Positions 37,261-47,099 are shown, counted from the first letter of the stretch. The stretch: 64,000 nt of DNA from DASUPK01 sp963763955 (GCA_963763955.1 CAVXQP010000022.1:1-64000); one strand, 5' to 3'. Notes: a model not told the origin generated them from the sequence alone. Made by a program: numbers and translations.

Positions 37261-37998
37261 TCAGTTCGGGTATTCGTCCTTGCGCCACGCGCGAGGCTCC
37301 TCGGCTTGCTCCTTCGGTGTCCGGTCGAGGAGGAACGAGTGGTACGGGGCCACGAACGGATCTGGCGCCATCACCTGATAGGTGTGGTAGACGGTCCCGT
37401 TCTCGCGGGCGAAGGCGATGAAGCCCGGGCCCTCCCGCAGGCCGTCCTCGAGGCCCGCGCCCACCTGCTGCGACCACTCCTGAAGCCAGTCGGGCGGGTT
37501 CTCGATTATCTCCTTGACCTCGGGAATCTGCTCGGCCTGCTCCTCAGTCATTGCCAGGCCGAAGTCAAAGGGGAAGTCGGTCTCGTAAGTCGAGACCCAG
37601 GGGAAGTTCCACCCCATCCGCTCCTTGTAGGCGACCAGGCGGTCGATCGGCGCCCGCGAGAAGCACATCAACGTCACGTCTCGGTGGTTCATGTGGACCA
37701 TCGAGCCGTCGAGCTCGTCACCGAGGTTCGAGCAGCCGGGGCAGGCTCCGATCTCGTAGTCGGGCCCGTACATGATGTTGTAGGCGAGCAGCTGCGAGCG
37801 GCCGTCGAAGAGGTCGGCGAGGCTCTTCTTGCCGTCCTCGGTGTCGAATTCGTAGTCCTTCTCGACGGGGACCCAGGGCAGCTCCCGCCGCATCTTCTGG
37901 ATCTGCTGGTTTCGCTCGGCCTGCTCGGCTTCGAGCTTTGCGACCTCAGCCCGCGCGGCCTCCCATTCCTCGCGCGTTCCGGTCTTGTGGTCAGTCAT
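37261..37998 (-). CDS. DUF899-family thioredoxin-like protein
   Basis: 245 residues. Typical start (EEWEAARAEVAKLEAE), then LPWVPVEKDYEFDTEDGKKSLADLFDGRSQLL, the GACPGCSNLGDEL di-cysteine motif (CPGC), and the C-terminal TYQVMAPDP and DRTPKEQ blocks characteristic of DUF899. A predicted thioredoxin fold with a CxxC; the function is not established. GGAGG precedes the ATG. Sits convergent to treT (4-base gap) and divergent from otsA. Confidence 0.88.
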   Translation of the reverse strand: MTDHKTGTREEWEAARAEVAKLEAEQAERNQQIQKMRRELPWVPVEKDYEFDTEDGKKSLADLFDGRSQLLAYNIMYGPDYEIGACPGCSNLGDELDGSMVHMNHRDVTLMCFSRAPIDRLVAYKERMGWNFPWVSTYETDFPFDFGLAMTEEQAEQIPEVKEIIENPPDWLQEWSQQVGAGLEDGLREGPGFIAFARENGTVYHTYQVMAPDPFVAPYHSFLLDRTPKEQAEEPRAWRKDEYPN

Positions 37999-38128
37999 CT
38001 GATTCCTCCTTGGACGAGTAAGGGGACATTCACGACCATAGACCCGTGCGGGCGACGAGACTCATCGCCTCATCCTGTGCCGCACCCCCCGCCTCGGTGT
38101 CTTGAGCCGACCCTGATACAAACGGGGA

Positions 38129-39595
38129 GTGGCCGACTACCCCTTGACGATCGTCTCGAATCGCGGGCCGGCCGAATTCGGCCGGGACGAGCGCGGCGAG
38201 CGGATCGTCCAGCGCGGCGGGGGCGGGCTGGTCACGGCGCTCTCCGGCCTCGTCTCGCACCGCAACGCTCTCTGGATCGCCTCGGCGATGACCGAGGAGG
38301 ACGTGGTGGTCGCCGGCGAGAGCGAGGGGCCGGTGACGATCGATCTCGACGGGATCAATTACGACGTGCAGATGGTCGCCTCCAATCCCTCGGCATACGA
38401 CCGCTTCTACAACGTGATCGCCAACCCGATCCTCTGGTTCATCCAGCACTACCTCTGGGACCTCTCCAACGCCCCCGATATCCGGCAGGCGGAGGTGGAC
38501 GCCTGGGAGGAGGGCTACAAGGTCGTCAACGACGACATCGCGGAGTGCGTGATCCGGGCGATCGACGGCCAGCAGAACCCGGTGGTGATGCTCCACGACT
38601 ACCACCTCTACACCTGCCCGGGGCTGATCCGGCAGGCACGGCCCGACGCCTTCCTCCACTACTTCGTCCACATCCCCTGGTCGCAGCCGGACTCCTGGCG
38701 GATCCTCCCCAACCGCTGGCGGGAGGAGATCTTCCTGAGCATGCTCTCCAACGACATCATCGGCTTCCACACCACCGCCTACTGCCGCAACTTCCTGCAG
38801 TGCTGCCGGGAGCTGATGGAGCTGGAGACCGACTACGAGCGGATGGCGGTGATCCACGAGGGCCGGGAGGTCTGGGTGCGGGCCTATCCGCTCTCGATCG
38901 ACACGCAGCGGCTCTACCGCGCGGCGGAGTCCTCCGAGGTCACCTTCTACGAGAAGGAGCTCCTGCGGCGCCGCCGCGACAAGCTGATCATCCGGGTCGA
39001 CCGCGCCGACCTCTCCAAGAATGTGCTGCGCGGGTTCACCGCATTCGACGTCTTCCTGGAGCAGCATCCCGAGTTCCGGGAGAAGGTCACCTTCATCGCG
39101 CACCTCCAGCCCTCCCGGCAGGACGTCCCCGAGTACGCGGAGTACCTCGAGCGGATCGAGGCGCTGGTCGCGGTCGTCAACCATCGCCACGGCACCACCG
39201 ACTGGATGCCGATCGACCTGCGGATCTACGAGAACTTCAACGAGGCCGTCGCCCGCTACAAGCACTTCGACCTCCTCATGGTCAACTCGCTCTTCGACGG
39301 CATGAATCTGGTCGCCAAGGAGGCGCCGGCGGTGAACACACGCGACGGGGTGGTGATGCTCTCCGAGAACACCGGCGCGCACGAGGAGCTCGGCGACTGC
39401 GCCCTCTCCGTCAACCCCTTCGACATCCAGGAGCAGGCCGAGGGAATCCACCGCGCCCTGACCATGGAGCCCGAGGAGCGGGCGCTGCGGGCACGCCGCC
39501 TCAAGGAGATCATCACTGAGCGAGACCCGGGCGACTGGGTCGACGAGCAGCTCGCCGACATCCGCGCGAAGCGCTCGCCGGCGGAGGTCTCGTAG
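38129..39595 (+). CDS. otsA: Trehalose-6-phosphate synthase (GT20)
   Basis: 488 residues. Forms trehalose 6-phosphate from UDP-glucose and glucose 6-phosphate. Seen: VSNRGPAEF at the start, GGGGLVTALSG (phosphate-binding glycines), LHDYHLYTCPG, HIPWSQPDSWRILP, RVDRADLSKNVLRG and SLFDGMNLVAKE. Start is GTG 38129, 9 bases after a TACAAA-like box. With TreT this gives two independent routes to trehalose; no T6P phosphatase (OtsB) is adjacent. Confidence 0.93.
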   Translation: MADYPLTIVSNRGPAEFGRDERGERIVQRGGGGLVTALSGLVSHRNALWIASAMTEEDVVVAGESEGPVTIDLDGINYDVQMVASNPSAYDRFYNVIANPILWFIQHYLWDLSNAPDIRQAEVDAWEEGYKVVNDDIAECVIRAIDGQQNPVVMLHDYHLYTCPGLIRQARPDAFLHYFVHIPWSQPDSWRILPNRWREEIFLSMLSNDIIGFHTTAYCRNFLQCCRELMELETDYERMAVIHEGREVWVRAYPLSIDTQRLYRAAESSEVTFYEKELLRRRRDKLIIRVDRADLSKNVLRGFTAFDVFLEQHPEFREKVTFIAHLQPSRQDVPEYAEYLERIEALVAVVNHRHGTTDWMPIDLRIYENFNEAVARYKHFDLLMVNSLFDGMNLVAKEAPAVNTRDGVVMLSENTGAHEELGDCALSVNPFDIQEQAEGIHRALTMEPEERALRARRLKEIITERDPGDWVDEQLADIRAKRSPAEVS

Positions 39596-39632
39596 GCCGT
39601 CAGCTCAGGCGGGCAGGCGTGAGAGGTGCCGC

Positions 39633-40082
39633 TCAGCGCTCGAACCGAAACTCGCCGGGTTGGGGCGGTGGGACGTACGAATAGGCGGGCGCCGGCGGGA
39701 CTGGCAACGAAAGCGGCGACGACGTCCGATCTGAGTGATGGCGGCGTTTCCGATCCGGACGGGGACGCTCCCTGTGCGAGTGCGGGCGATCGTGCCGCTT
39801 CGCGCGGCTCACCGCGCGCTTTGGTGAGTTGTTCCGGATATGCCGGAAGAACTTCCCAGAGCCGTCGGGATCGACCTTCGTTGCCGCGTCCGGAGGCGCT
39901 GACTCCGCAGGTACGACGACCGAGACGTCCGCCGGGGGCGGTGTCAAGCCGACGTCGGCAGGGACCGGGGGTGGCTTGTCGGAGCCCAGCAGTGCGGGCA
40001 GGGAGACGATCCCGGCGATTCCCGCGGCCGCGATCGCCGTGGCGCGACCCACGCTCGCCCATCTGATCTGCCTGCCGGCCAC
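39633..40082 (-). CDS. Proline-rich single-pass membrane protein, unknown function
   Basis: About 149 residues from GTG 40082. One membrane helix near the N-terminus (TAIAAAGIAGIVSLPALLG), a Pro/Val-rich stretch, a strongly basic Arg/His/Lys region (residues about 85-125) and a Pro-rich C-terminus (PVPPAPAYSYVPPPQPG). Composition suggests a secreted or periplasm-facing tether; no family recognised. The start is uncertain: the frame stays open to 40145 and another weak start is possible. Convergent with otsA and divergent from rpsF. Confidence 0.5.
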   Translation of the reverse strand: MAGRQIRWASVGRATAIAAAGIAGIVSLPALLGSDKPPPVPADVGLTPPPADVSVVVPAESAPPDAATKVDPDGSGKFFRHIRNNSPKRAVSRAKRHDRPHSHRERPRPDRKRRHHSDRTSSPLSLPVPPAPAYSYVPPPQPGEFRFER

Positions 40083-40166
40083 GCCTCCATGAGGCCGGCA
40101 GGCGGCGGCTTCGCCCCCGCTGCGCCTCCCGGCGGCCGCGCACAACCTCTATAGTCGCGCGTCGCT

Positions 40167-40556
40167 GTGAACCGGCACTACGAACTCGTATTGATGCTCG
40201 ATCCCGAGGCGGCCGACGAGGCCCGCGAGAAGGTCGCGGGCGACGTGCGCCAGGCCATCGAGGACACGGGCACGCTCGACCGCGCGGACGCCTGGGGCAT
40301 GCGCAAGATGGCCTACGAGATCAAGCAGCGGAACGAGGCGGACTACCGCTTCTACCGCTTCCAGGGCGAGCCCGATCTGCTCGAGCGGCTCGACCACAGC
40401 CTCAAGATCATCGACGGCGTCCTGCGCTTCCGGATCTTCAAGGTCGATCCGGAGGCACCGGCGAACCCGCCGCCCGAGTTCGAGCGCCTCCTCCCCTCCG
40501 GAGGGGACCGGGGCGATCGCGAGCGACGGCCCCGCCGCAGTGATCGCGACGAGTAG
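40167..40556 (+). CDS. rpsF: 30S ribosomal protein S6
   Basis: 129 residues with the S6 core: NRHYELVLMLDPEA at the start, WGMRKMAYEIKQRNEADYRFYRF in the middle and IDGVLRFRIFKV toward the end, plus a charged Arg/Asp tail. Binds 16S rRNA with S18. First gene of the rpsF-ssb-rpsR-rplI group. GTG start; TATAGT lies 11 bases upstream. I could not recognise with confidence the S6:S18 leader motif seen in other bacteria. Confidence 0.96.
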   Translation: MNRHYELVLMLDPEAADEAREKVAGDVRQAIEDTGTLDRADAWGMRKMAYEIKQRNEADYRFYRFQGEPDLLERLDHSLKIIDGVLRFRIFKVDPEAPANPPPEFERLLPSGGDRGDRERRPRRSDRDE

Positions 40557-40667
40557 CCGCCGGTACGGTCCCGCAGTTTCCGCCCTTTATTCCCCGCGGG
40601 GGAGAGAAGCCGCCGTGCGGCGACTTAAGATCGATGTTCGGAATCGAAAGGAAGAGGAGTTGATCTA

Positions 40668-41135
40668 GTGGCGGCCTCCAACATCAACGTAGTCGCGATC
40701 ACAGGAAATTTGACCAAGGACCCCGAGCTGCGCTCGACCCCCAGCGGAACCTCGGTCTGCAAGCTTCGAGTGGCCGTCAACAGCCGCCGCAAGGATGGCC
40801 AGAGCGGCGAGTGGGTCGACAAGCCCAACTACTTCGACGTCACCGTCTGGGGAGCGCAGGGCGAGAACTGCGCGAACTACCTCTCGAAGGGACGCCCCGT
40901 CGCCGTCGAGGGACGGCTCGACTGGCGCGAGTGGGAGGCCCAGGATGGCTCCAAGCGCCAGGCGGTGGAGATCATCGCCAACAGCGTCCAGTTCCTCGGC
41001 TCGCGCTCGGACAACGCGGGCGAGGGCGGTGGCAATGGCTTCCAGGCGAAGTCGGACGTCCCGGCTGACACCTCGGACTTCGAGGGCGCGGGAGTCAGCT
41101 CGAGCGGCGGCTCGGACGACGACATTCCGTTCTAG
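40668..41135 (+). CDS. ssb: Single-stranded DNA-binding protein
   Basis: 155 residues. OB fold begins NVVAITGNLTKDPELR, with NYFDVTVWGAQGENCANYL and GRPVAVEGRLDWREWE following, then a Gly/Ser-rich linker and the acidic tip DDDIPF that recruits replication partners. GTG start at 40668 with AGGAAGAGGAG upstream, a good ribosome site. Placed between S6 and S18 as in most actinomycetes and firmicutes. Confidence 0.97.
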   Translation: MAASNINVVAITGNLTKDPELRSTPSGTSVCKLRVAVNSRRKDGQSGEWVDKPNYFDVTVWGAQGENCANYLSKGRPVAVEGRLDWREWEAQDGSKRQAVEIIANSVQFLGSRSDNAGEGGGNGFQAKSDVPADTSDFEGAGVSSSGGSDDDIPF

Positions 41136-41141
41136 CGGCCA

Positions 41142-41185
41142 CCAGGCCGCTCTCCTTCGGAGCGGAGGGCGAAGCCCGTAGTGTC
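41142..41185 (+). repeat. Second repeat family (double hairpin), copy 2
   Basis: Begins CCAGGCCGCTCTCC and holds CCGCTC..GAGCGG and GGGC-GAA-GCCC hairpins. Lies 7 bases after the ssb stop and before rpsR. Matches 34853-34896 at 34 of 44 bases, with paired changes in the second stem. Confidence 0.6.
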
Positions 41186-41207
41186 GCCGCTACCATTCGC
41201 GCCCCTC

Positions 41208-41477
41208 ATGGCGAGACAGCAACGACAGCAGACGCAGACCGGCGGCCGCAGGCGCCGCGGTCTCACCGATCGCGGCCGTCCGCGCAAGTACACGCGAATC
41301 AACGTCGATCAGATCGACTACAAGGACCTGAATCTGCTGCGGCGGTTCATCTCCGACCGCGGCAAGACCCGCTCCCGCCGCGTGACCGGACTTTCCCGGA
41401 AGCACCAGCAGCAGCTCGCGCTGGCCGTGAAGCGCGCCCGCGAGCTCGCCCTGCTGCCCTACGTCGGCGAGCGCTGA
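41208..41477 (+). CDS. rpsR: 30S ribosomal protein S18
   Basis: 89 residues from ATG 41208. Basic N-terminus, KYTRINVDQIDYKDLNLLRR, FISDRGKTRSRRVTGLSRKH and the end LALLPYV. Cysteine-free, so not the zinc-ribbon paralogue type. Partner of S6. The TTG/ATG at 41181 upstream would add nine unrelated residues and was rejected. Confidence 0.96.
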   Translation: MARQQRQQTQTGGRRRRGLTDRGRPRKYTRINVDQIDYKDLNLLRRFISDRGKTRSRRVTGLSRKHQQQLALAVKRARELALLPYVGER

Positions 41478-41481
41478 GCCG

Positions 41482-41937
41482 ATGGCCCAGGCGGTTCTGC
41501 TCAAGGACGTTGAGGGCCTCGGCGAGGCCGGCACTGCGATCGACGTCTCGCCCGGGTACCTGCGCAACTACCTCGTGCCGCGCAAGCTGGCCCAGCCCGC
41601 GACCAAGGGCGCCCTCGAGGAAGCGCAGCACAAGCGCGAAAGGGCCGTAGAGGCCGAGAAGCAGGCCGCAGAACGCGCGGGTGAGACCTCGGCGCTGCTC
41701 TCCAAGACCGTGCTGACGATCAACCACCGCGCCGGTGAGGACGGCAAGCTGTTCGGCTCGGTCACCTCCGCCGAGATCGCCGACGCGATCCAGGCAGCCC
41801 GCAGCATCAAGGTCGATCGCAGGAAGATCCGCCTCGAGGACCCGATCCGCGAGACCGGCACGTACATGGTCGACGTCGAGGTCGGCGGCGGCGTCACCGC
41901 CTCGGTGAAGACGATCGTCGCCGAGGCGAAGGAGTAA
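41482..41937 (+). CDS. rplI: 50S ribosomal protein L9
   Basis: 151 residues. AVLLKDVEGLGEAGTAIDVSPGYLRNYLVPRKLA is the L9 N-terminal domain, then the long connecting helix and a C-terminal domain with GKLFGSVTSAEIADAI. Binds 23S rRNA at the L1 stalk base. Four bases after rpsR. A hairpin terminator follows at 41960. Confidence 0.97.
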   Translation: MAQAVLLKDVEGLGEAGTAIDVSPGYLRNYLVPRKLAQPATKGALEEAQHKRERAVEAEKQAAERAGETSALLSKTVLTINHRAGEDGKLFGSVTSAEIADAIQAARSIKVDRRKIRLEDPIRETGTYMVDVEVGGGVTASVKTIVAEAKE

Positions 41938-41959
41938 GCGCAAACAGCGCCCTTCTACG

Positions 41960-41980
41960 CCAGGCACGAAACGTGCCTGG
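41960..41980 (+). terminator. Hairpin terminator after rplI
   Basis: CCAGGCACG, loop AAA, CGTGCCTGG: a perfect 9-bp stem 22 bases after the rplI stop. No U-tract. The rest of the 224-base gap to dnaB holds nothing else I can name. Confidence 0.6.
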
Positions 41981-42161
41981 AACAAGCCGGCCGCAAATAG
42001 CCCGAACTCGACTGCGGCGAGGTGCGGCCTGTGATTTTCTAGCCGGGCTCGTGCGGATTTAGTTCCACCTCGGGGCCAATGGGAATCCGCCGGGCCCGTA
42101 TCCAGACTTGATTGGAGACTCGGCCGGCAGGTCGAGCGATCCCTGCACGAGAGAGAGGCAG

Positions 42162-43589
42162 TTGGCCAACAACGGAAAACCGACCATCGTCCCGCCCCAG
42201 AACCTCGAGGCCGAGGAATCGGTGCTCGGGGCGATGATGGTCTCGGAGTCGACGATCGAGCCGGTGCTGCTCGATGTCCGCCTGCGCGCCGAGGACTTCT
42301 ACCGCGACCGCCATCGCACGATCTACGAGGCGATCATCCGCCTCCACGAGAAGGCGGACCCGGTCGACGTCCTCACGGTCTCAGAGGCGCTCGCGCAACA
42401 TGGCCAACTCGACGACATCGGCGGCCGGGACGTGGTCGCGAGCCTGGCGGCCAGGGTTCCCGCCCCGGGGAGCGCGAAGCACTACGCCGGGATCGTCAAG
42501 CAGAACTCGCTGATGCGCCGCCTCGATGGGGCCGCGAAACGGATCCAGCAGTCGATCATCGAGCGCGACGGCGAGCCCTCTGAGCTGGTCGAGCAGGCGG
42601 AGCGTCTGCTGTTCCAGGTCGCCCACACCGAGCAGGCGGTCGACTTCCGCGAGATCGGCGAGATCCTCCACGACGAGATCGACAAGCTCGAGGCTCTCGC
42701 CAGCGGCACCTCCGATATCACCGGGACGCCGTCGGGCTTCCGCGACCTCGACGACAAGACCGGCGGCTTCCAGCCCGGCAACCTGATCGTGATCGCGGCA
42801 CGCCCGGCGATGGGTAAATCGACGCTGGTCTGCGACTTCGCCCAGAACGTAGCCGTCAAGCACCGGAAGCCGGTGGCTCTCTTCTCTCTCGAGATGTCCG
42901 AGATGGAGCTCGCCCATCGCTTCATCGGCTCGCAGTCGCGGATCTCCAGCGATCGGCTGCGCAAGGGCAAGGTCTCAAGCAAGGACTGGCCGAAGGTGGT
43001 CAAGGCCTGCAACCAGCTCGAGTCCGCGCCGCTCTGGATCGACGACTCCTCCGACCTCGGATTGCTCGAGCTGCGCGCCAAAGCCCGTCGGCTGCAGGCG
43101 CAGGAGAAGGGCCGCGGCAGCGAGGGGCTCGGGATGGTGATCGTCGACTACATGCAGCTGATGCGAAGCGACGACGCGCGCGCCAACCGGGTCGAGCAGG
43201 TCTCGCAGTTCAGCCGGGGCCTGAAGATCCTCGCGCGGGAGCTGGCCGTCCCGGTGATCGGCATCTCCCAGCTCTCCCGCGCGCCGGAGCAACGGCCGGA
43301 CAAGCGGCCGATCCTCTCGGACCTGCGGGAGTCCGGCGCGATCGAGCAGGACGCCGACGTGGTCGGCTTCCTCTACCGCGACGACTACTACAACACCGAC
43401 TCCGAGGACCCCGGCGGGGCGGAGCTGATCCTCGCCAAGCACCGCAACGGCCCCGTGGGCACCGTCCGCCTCGTGTTCCTCGAGCACTACCCGAAGTTCG
43501 CCGACCGGGCGCGCGAGGAGAAGCCGCTGGAGCAGCCCGCGGGCGAGGGTCCGCCGCTGGAGGACATCGCGGGGGCCGAGGACGGCTGA
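42162..43589 (+). CDS. dnaB: Replicative DNA helicase
   Basis: 475 residues from TTG 42162, preceded by GAGAGAGG. N-terminal DnaB domain (PPQNLEAEESVLGAMM, DFYRDRH), then the RecA-like motor with Walker A ARPAMGKST, Walker B MVIVDYMQLM, and DLRESGAIEQDADVV. No intein interrupts it. Unwinds DNA at the fork as a hexamer. Directly followed, 2 bases later, by a DnaC/DnaI-like loader gene. Confidence 0.96.
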   Translation: MANNGKPTIVPPQNLEAEESVLGAMMVSESTIEPVLLDVRLRAEDFYRDRHRTIYEAIIRLHEKADPVDVLTVSEALAQHGQLDDIGGRDVVASLAARVPAPGSAKHYAGIVKQNSLMRRLDGAAKRIQQSIIERDGEPSELVEQAERLLFQVAHTEQAVDFREIGEILHDEIDKLEALASGTSDITGTPSGFRDLDDKTGGFQPGNLIVIAARPAMGKSTLVCDFAQNVAVKHRKPVALFSLEMSEMELAHRFIGSQSRISSDRLRKGKVSSKDWPKVVKACNQLESAPLWIDDSSDLGLLELRAKARRLQAQEKGRGSEGLGMVIVDYMQLMRSDDARANRVEQVSQFSRGLKILARELAVPVIGISQLSRAPEQRPDKRPILSDLRESGAIEQDADVVGFLYRDDYYNTDSEDPGGAELILAKHRNGPVGTVRLVFLEHYPKFADRAREEKPLEQPAGEGPPLEDIAGAEDG

Positions 43590-43591
43590 TT

Positions 43592-44380
43592 TTGGGGGAC
43601 CGGACTCGCACAGGTGAGCGCCAGCCCTGCCGCCTCGGCATCTGCGACGGCTCCGGCTGGATCCTCGGCCCCGAGGACGTCGCCCGTCCCTGTGAGTGCC
43701 GCTCGCACATGGTCGCGAAGGCACGCCTGCGCGGCGTCGACTCGGTGATTCCCGCCAAGTACCGCGGCGTCTCCTTCGACCGTCCGCCGGTCACGCAGAT
43801 GAACGAGATCGTCGTCCGGCGCGTCAGGGACTACTGCGTTTCGATAGACGAGAACATCGACTCGGGTCGCGGCCTCTGGCTCTACGGCAGCTCCGGCACG
43901 GGCAAGACCACACTTGCCATGCTGGTCTCACGGACCGTGCTCGAGGCCGGCCGCTCGGTCGCCATCTACTCGCTGCCCAAGCTGCTGGCCCGGATCCGCC
44001 GGACATTCGACGCGGAGGCCGGTGAGCAGTCCTACTCGGACCTCTTCGAGCGCCTGGCCACCGTCGACTTGCTCCACATCGACGACCTCGGGGCCGAGAA
44101 CCGCACGGAGTGGGTCCTGGAGCAGCTCTACGCGCTGGTCAACGAGCGCTACGAGGCTCAGCGCTCCCTGGTCGTCACCACCAACCTCGAGGAGCCCGAG
44201 CTCGAGGAGCAGATCGGGGAGCGGGTGGTCTCCCGGCTCGTCGAGATGTGCGGGAACCCGCTGCCGCTCTTCGACGAGGACCGGCGCATGCACGTCTCGG
44301 CGGACGTCGCCTCGTCGCTGGGCAAGAGCTCGGCGGGAGACTCGATCGGCAGCGCAGGGCTCGGCCCGCTCGACCACTAG
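43592..44380 (+). CDS. DnaC/DnaI-like helicase-loader ATPase
   Basis: 262 residues. N-terminal putative zinc site (Cys13, Cys18, Cys34, Cys36; CDGSGWI and ARPCEC) as in DnaI-type primosomal loaders, then an AAA+ core with LYGSSGTGKTTLAM (Walker A), LLHIDDLGAE (Walker B) and TNLEEPELEEQIGERVVSRL (sensor/arginine finger). Its place right after dnaB supports loading of that helicase. Most actinomycetes use DciA instead, so this is worth noting. Start TTG 43592. Confidence 0.85.
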   Translation: MGDRTRTGERQPCRLGICDGSGWILGPEDVARPCECRSHMVAKARLRGVDSVIPAKYRGVSFDRPPVTQMNEIVVRRVRDYCVSIDENIDSGRGLWLYGSSGTGKTTLAMLVSRTVLEAGRSVAIYSLPKLLARIRRTFDAEAGEQSYSDLFERLATVDLLHIDDLGAENRTEWVLEQLYALVNERYEAQRSLVVTTNLEEPELEEQIGERVVSRLVEMCGNPLPLFDEDRRMHVSADVASSLGKSSAGDSIGSAGLGPLDH

Positions 44381-44424
44381 CGCCGGGGGCCGCCAATCCG
44401 GCCGCCGCCGTCCCCGGACCCTCA

Positions 44425-44430
44425 TAATCT
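44425..44430 (+). promoter_or_regulatory. Probable leaderless -10 box for purA
   Basis: TAATCT ends 6 bases before the GTG start of purA at 44437. Confidence 0.5.
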
Positions 44431-44436
44431 GGCGCC

Positions 44437-45747
<1,311 letters not shown>

Positions 45748-45757
45748 GGCGTCGCCC

Positions 45758-46468
45758 CTAGGCCAGGGCGCCCGTGGAGCGCATGCCGTGCTCCCCCAGA
45801 TTGGGGATCACGCCCTCCGCGACCCCGCGCTCCTCGCCTCGGCGCAGCATGCGGAGGCCGAGAATCGTCGCCGCGAGGGTCGCCGTCACCCCGAGGCTGA
45901 CCTGGACGCTGAGCAGGCCCTGCCGGGTCCAGTAGACGTCGCGCAGGTCGAGCAGCAGCGCCGCCTCGTCCATGGTCAGTCCCATGCCGACGCCGAATGG
46001 GATCGCCAGCGCCGATTCGACCCTGTCGTTTCGCGTGGTGATGGCGCCGACACCCGAGGAGAACGCGAGCACGATCCCCGGGATGAAGTGATGGATATGG
46101 CGGCCGCTGACCCGCACGTTCCCCGCCGGCCACCAGCCTCGCCGGATCCCCCAGGTCGAGAGCCGGGCAACCGCGAAGGCCCCGAGGAAGCCCACCAGGA
46201 TGTTGAGCAGGACCGACTCGTGGTGGGGCGTCGCGCGGATCCCGCGGCGGGCGACCGCCAGGGTGTCTCGGGTCGCGTACCCCGCCGCGTCGACCAGGTT
46301 GGCCGGTGTCGCCGTATCCCTGCTCTCTCGCCGGCGTCGGGCCATCCGCAGGAGCTCGCCCGTGAGCAGCGTCCCGGCCGACCCGGCGGCGAAGACGGCC
46401 AGCCCGACCGTCATCCGGTCCGCTTTGCGCTCGCTGATCCGTCGCCTCTTTCGTCTCAGCCTCTGCAT
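45758..46468 (-). CDS. Integral membrane protein with HIHHF motif
   Basis: 236 residues. Basic N-terminus (QRLRRKRRRISERK), a helix near 20-40, a helix near 90-112, the motif GRHIHHFIPGIVLAF, then two or three further helices and a DEAALLLDLRD segment. The cluster His-Ile-His-His inside a membrane context and the acidic DEAALLLD block might bind a metal, as in fatty-acid-hydroxylase or diiron membrane proteins, but spacing does not match those families. Unknown function. Confidence 0.7.
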   Translation of the reverse strand: MQRLRRKRRRISERKADRMTVGLAVFAAGSAGTLLTGELLRMARRRRESRDTATPANLVDAAGYATRDTLAVARRGIRATPHHESVLLNILVGFLGAFAVARLSTWGIRRGWWPAGNVRVSGRHIHHFIPGIVLAFSSGVGAITTRNDRVESALAIPFGVGMGLTMDEAALLLDLRDVYWTRQGLLSVQVSLGVTATLAATILGLRMLRRGEERGVAEGVIPNLGEHGMRSTGALA

Positions 46469-46591
46469 GGGGTCGGCATGCTAGCCGCGAGGTTTCCGAG
46501 CCCGTAAATAGGGCGGGAATTTGGCGTTGTGCAGCCAAAATCGCCACTTCTGACGAGGCGGGGATCCGGCTCGCCGAATAGAGTTTCGGGC

Positions 46592-46687
46592 ATGCGCAGG
46601 TTGCTCTCACCGGTCAACGTGGGCGTCAGCGCCGCCCGCCACGTGCTCTGGTACCTGAGCTACCACGCCGGCCCGCGCCAGCGCTAG
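46592..46687 (+). CDS. Possible 31-residue peptide
   Basis: A short ATG-to-TAG frame coding for an Arg-rich peptide with an aromatic middle (HVLWYLSYHAG). No strong ribosome site. The 123-base region before it has low GC patches that look like a promoter. Might be real or chance. Confidence 0.25.
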   Translation: MRRLLSPVNVGVSAARHVLWYLSYHAGPRQR

Positions 46688-46706
46688 CCCCCCAGACCTG
46701 GCTATA

Positions 46707-46712
46707 TAGGGT
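46707..46712 (+). promoter_or_regulatory. Probable leaderless -10 box for the GlsB/YeaQ gene
   Basis: TAGGGT ends 7 bases before the ATG at 46720; a TATATA stretch overlaps it. Confidence 0.4.
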
Positions 46713-46719
46713 CTCCCCG

Positions 46720-46974
46720 ATGGGAATCATCGCCTGGATCATCCTGGGGCTGTTCGCCGGCACCATCGCGCGCGCCGTGATCCCCGGCCGCACGGAGCCG
46801 GGGGGCTGCATCGGCACCACCGCGGTCGGCATCCTCGGCGCCCTGCTCGGCGGCTTCCTGGCGAGCGCGCTGCACGTCGGCCACATCCACGACTTCTTCG
46901 ACCTGGGGACCTGGCTGATCGCGATCGCAGGGTCGGTCATCCTGCTGCTGATCATCCGCGCAGTCGCGCGCTAG
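46720..46974 (+). CDS. GlsB/YeaQ/YmgE-family small membrane protein
   Basis: 84 residues with three helices: GIIAWIILGLFAGTIARAV, GGCIGTTAVGILGALLGGF and LGTWLIAIAGSVILLLIIRAV. The spacing and glycine pattern match the transglycosylase-associated/YeaQ family linked to stress response. Biochemical function unknown. Single gene; a tRNA on the other strand follows 14 bases later. Confidence 0.88.
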   Translation: MGIIAWIILGLFAGTIARAVIPGRTEPGGCIGTTAVGILGALLGGFLASALHVGHIHDFFDLGTWLIAIAGSVILLLIIRAVAR

Positions 46975-46988
46975 GCGGGAGAAAACGA

Positions 46989-47061
46989 TGGGCCGTGCAG
47001 GGATCGAACCTGCGACCTTGAGATTAAGAGTCTCCTGCTCTACCAGCTGAGCTAACGGCCC
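46989..47061 (-). tRNA. tRNA-Lys (anticodon CTT)
   Basis: Minus-strand cloverleaf: GGGCCGT/ACGGCCC acceptor, GCTC..GAGC D-arm, anticodon loop CTCTTAA (CTT), T-arm GCAGG-TTCGATC-CCTGC, discriminator A. The 27-43 pair of the anticodon stem is a mismatch, as in other bacterial tRNA-Lys. CCA is not encoded. Confidence 0.95.
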
Positions 47062-47099
47062 TGGTTGAGGGCGGAATTATAGGAAGGGCGGACGAGAAG

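Noticed and set aside
42162..43589. Intein in DnaB
   Set aside because: The helicase motifs are contiguous and the length is normal; no insertion at the Walker A site.
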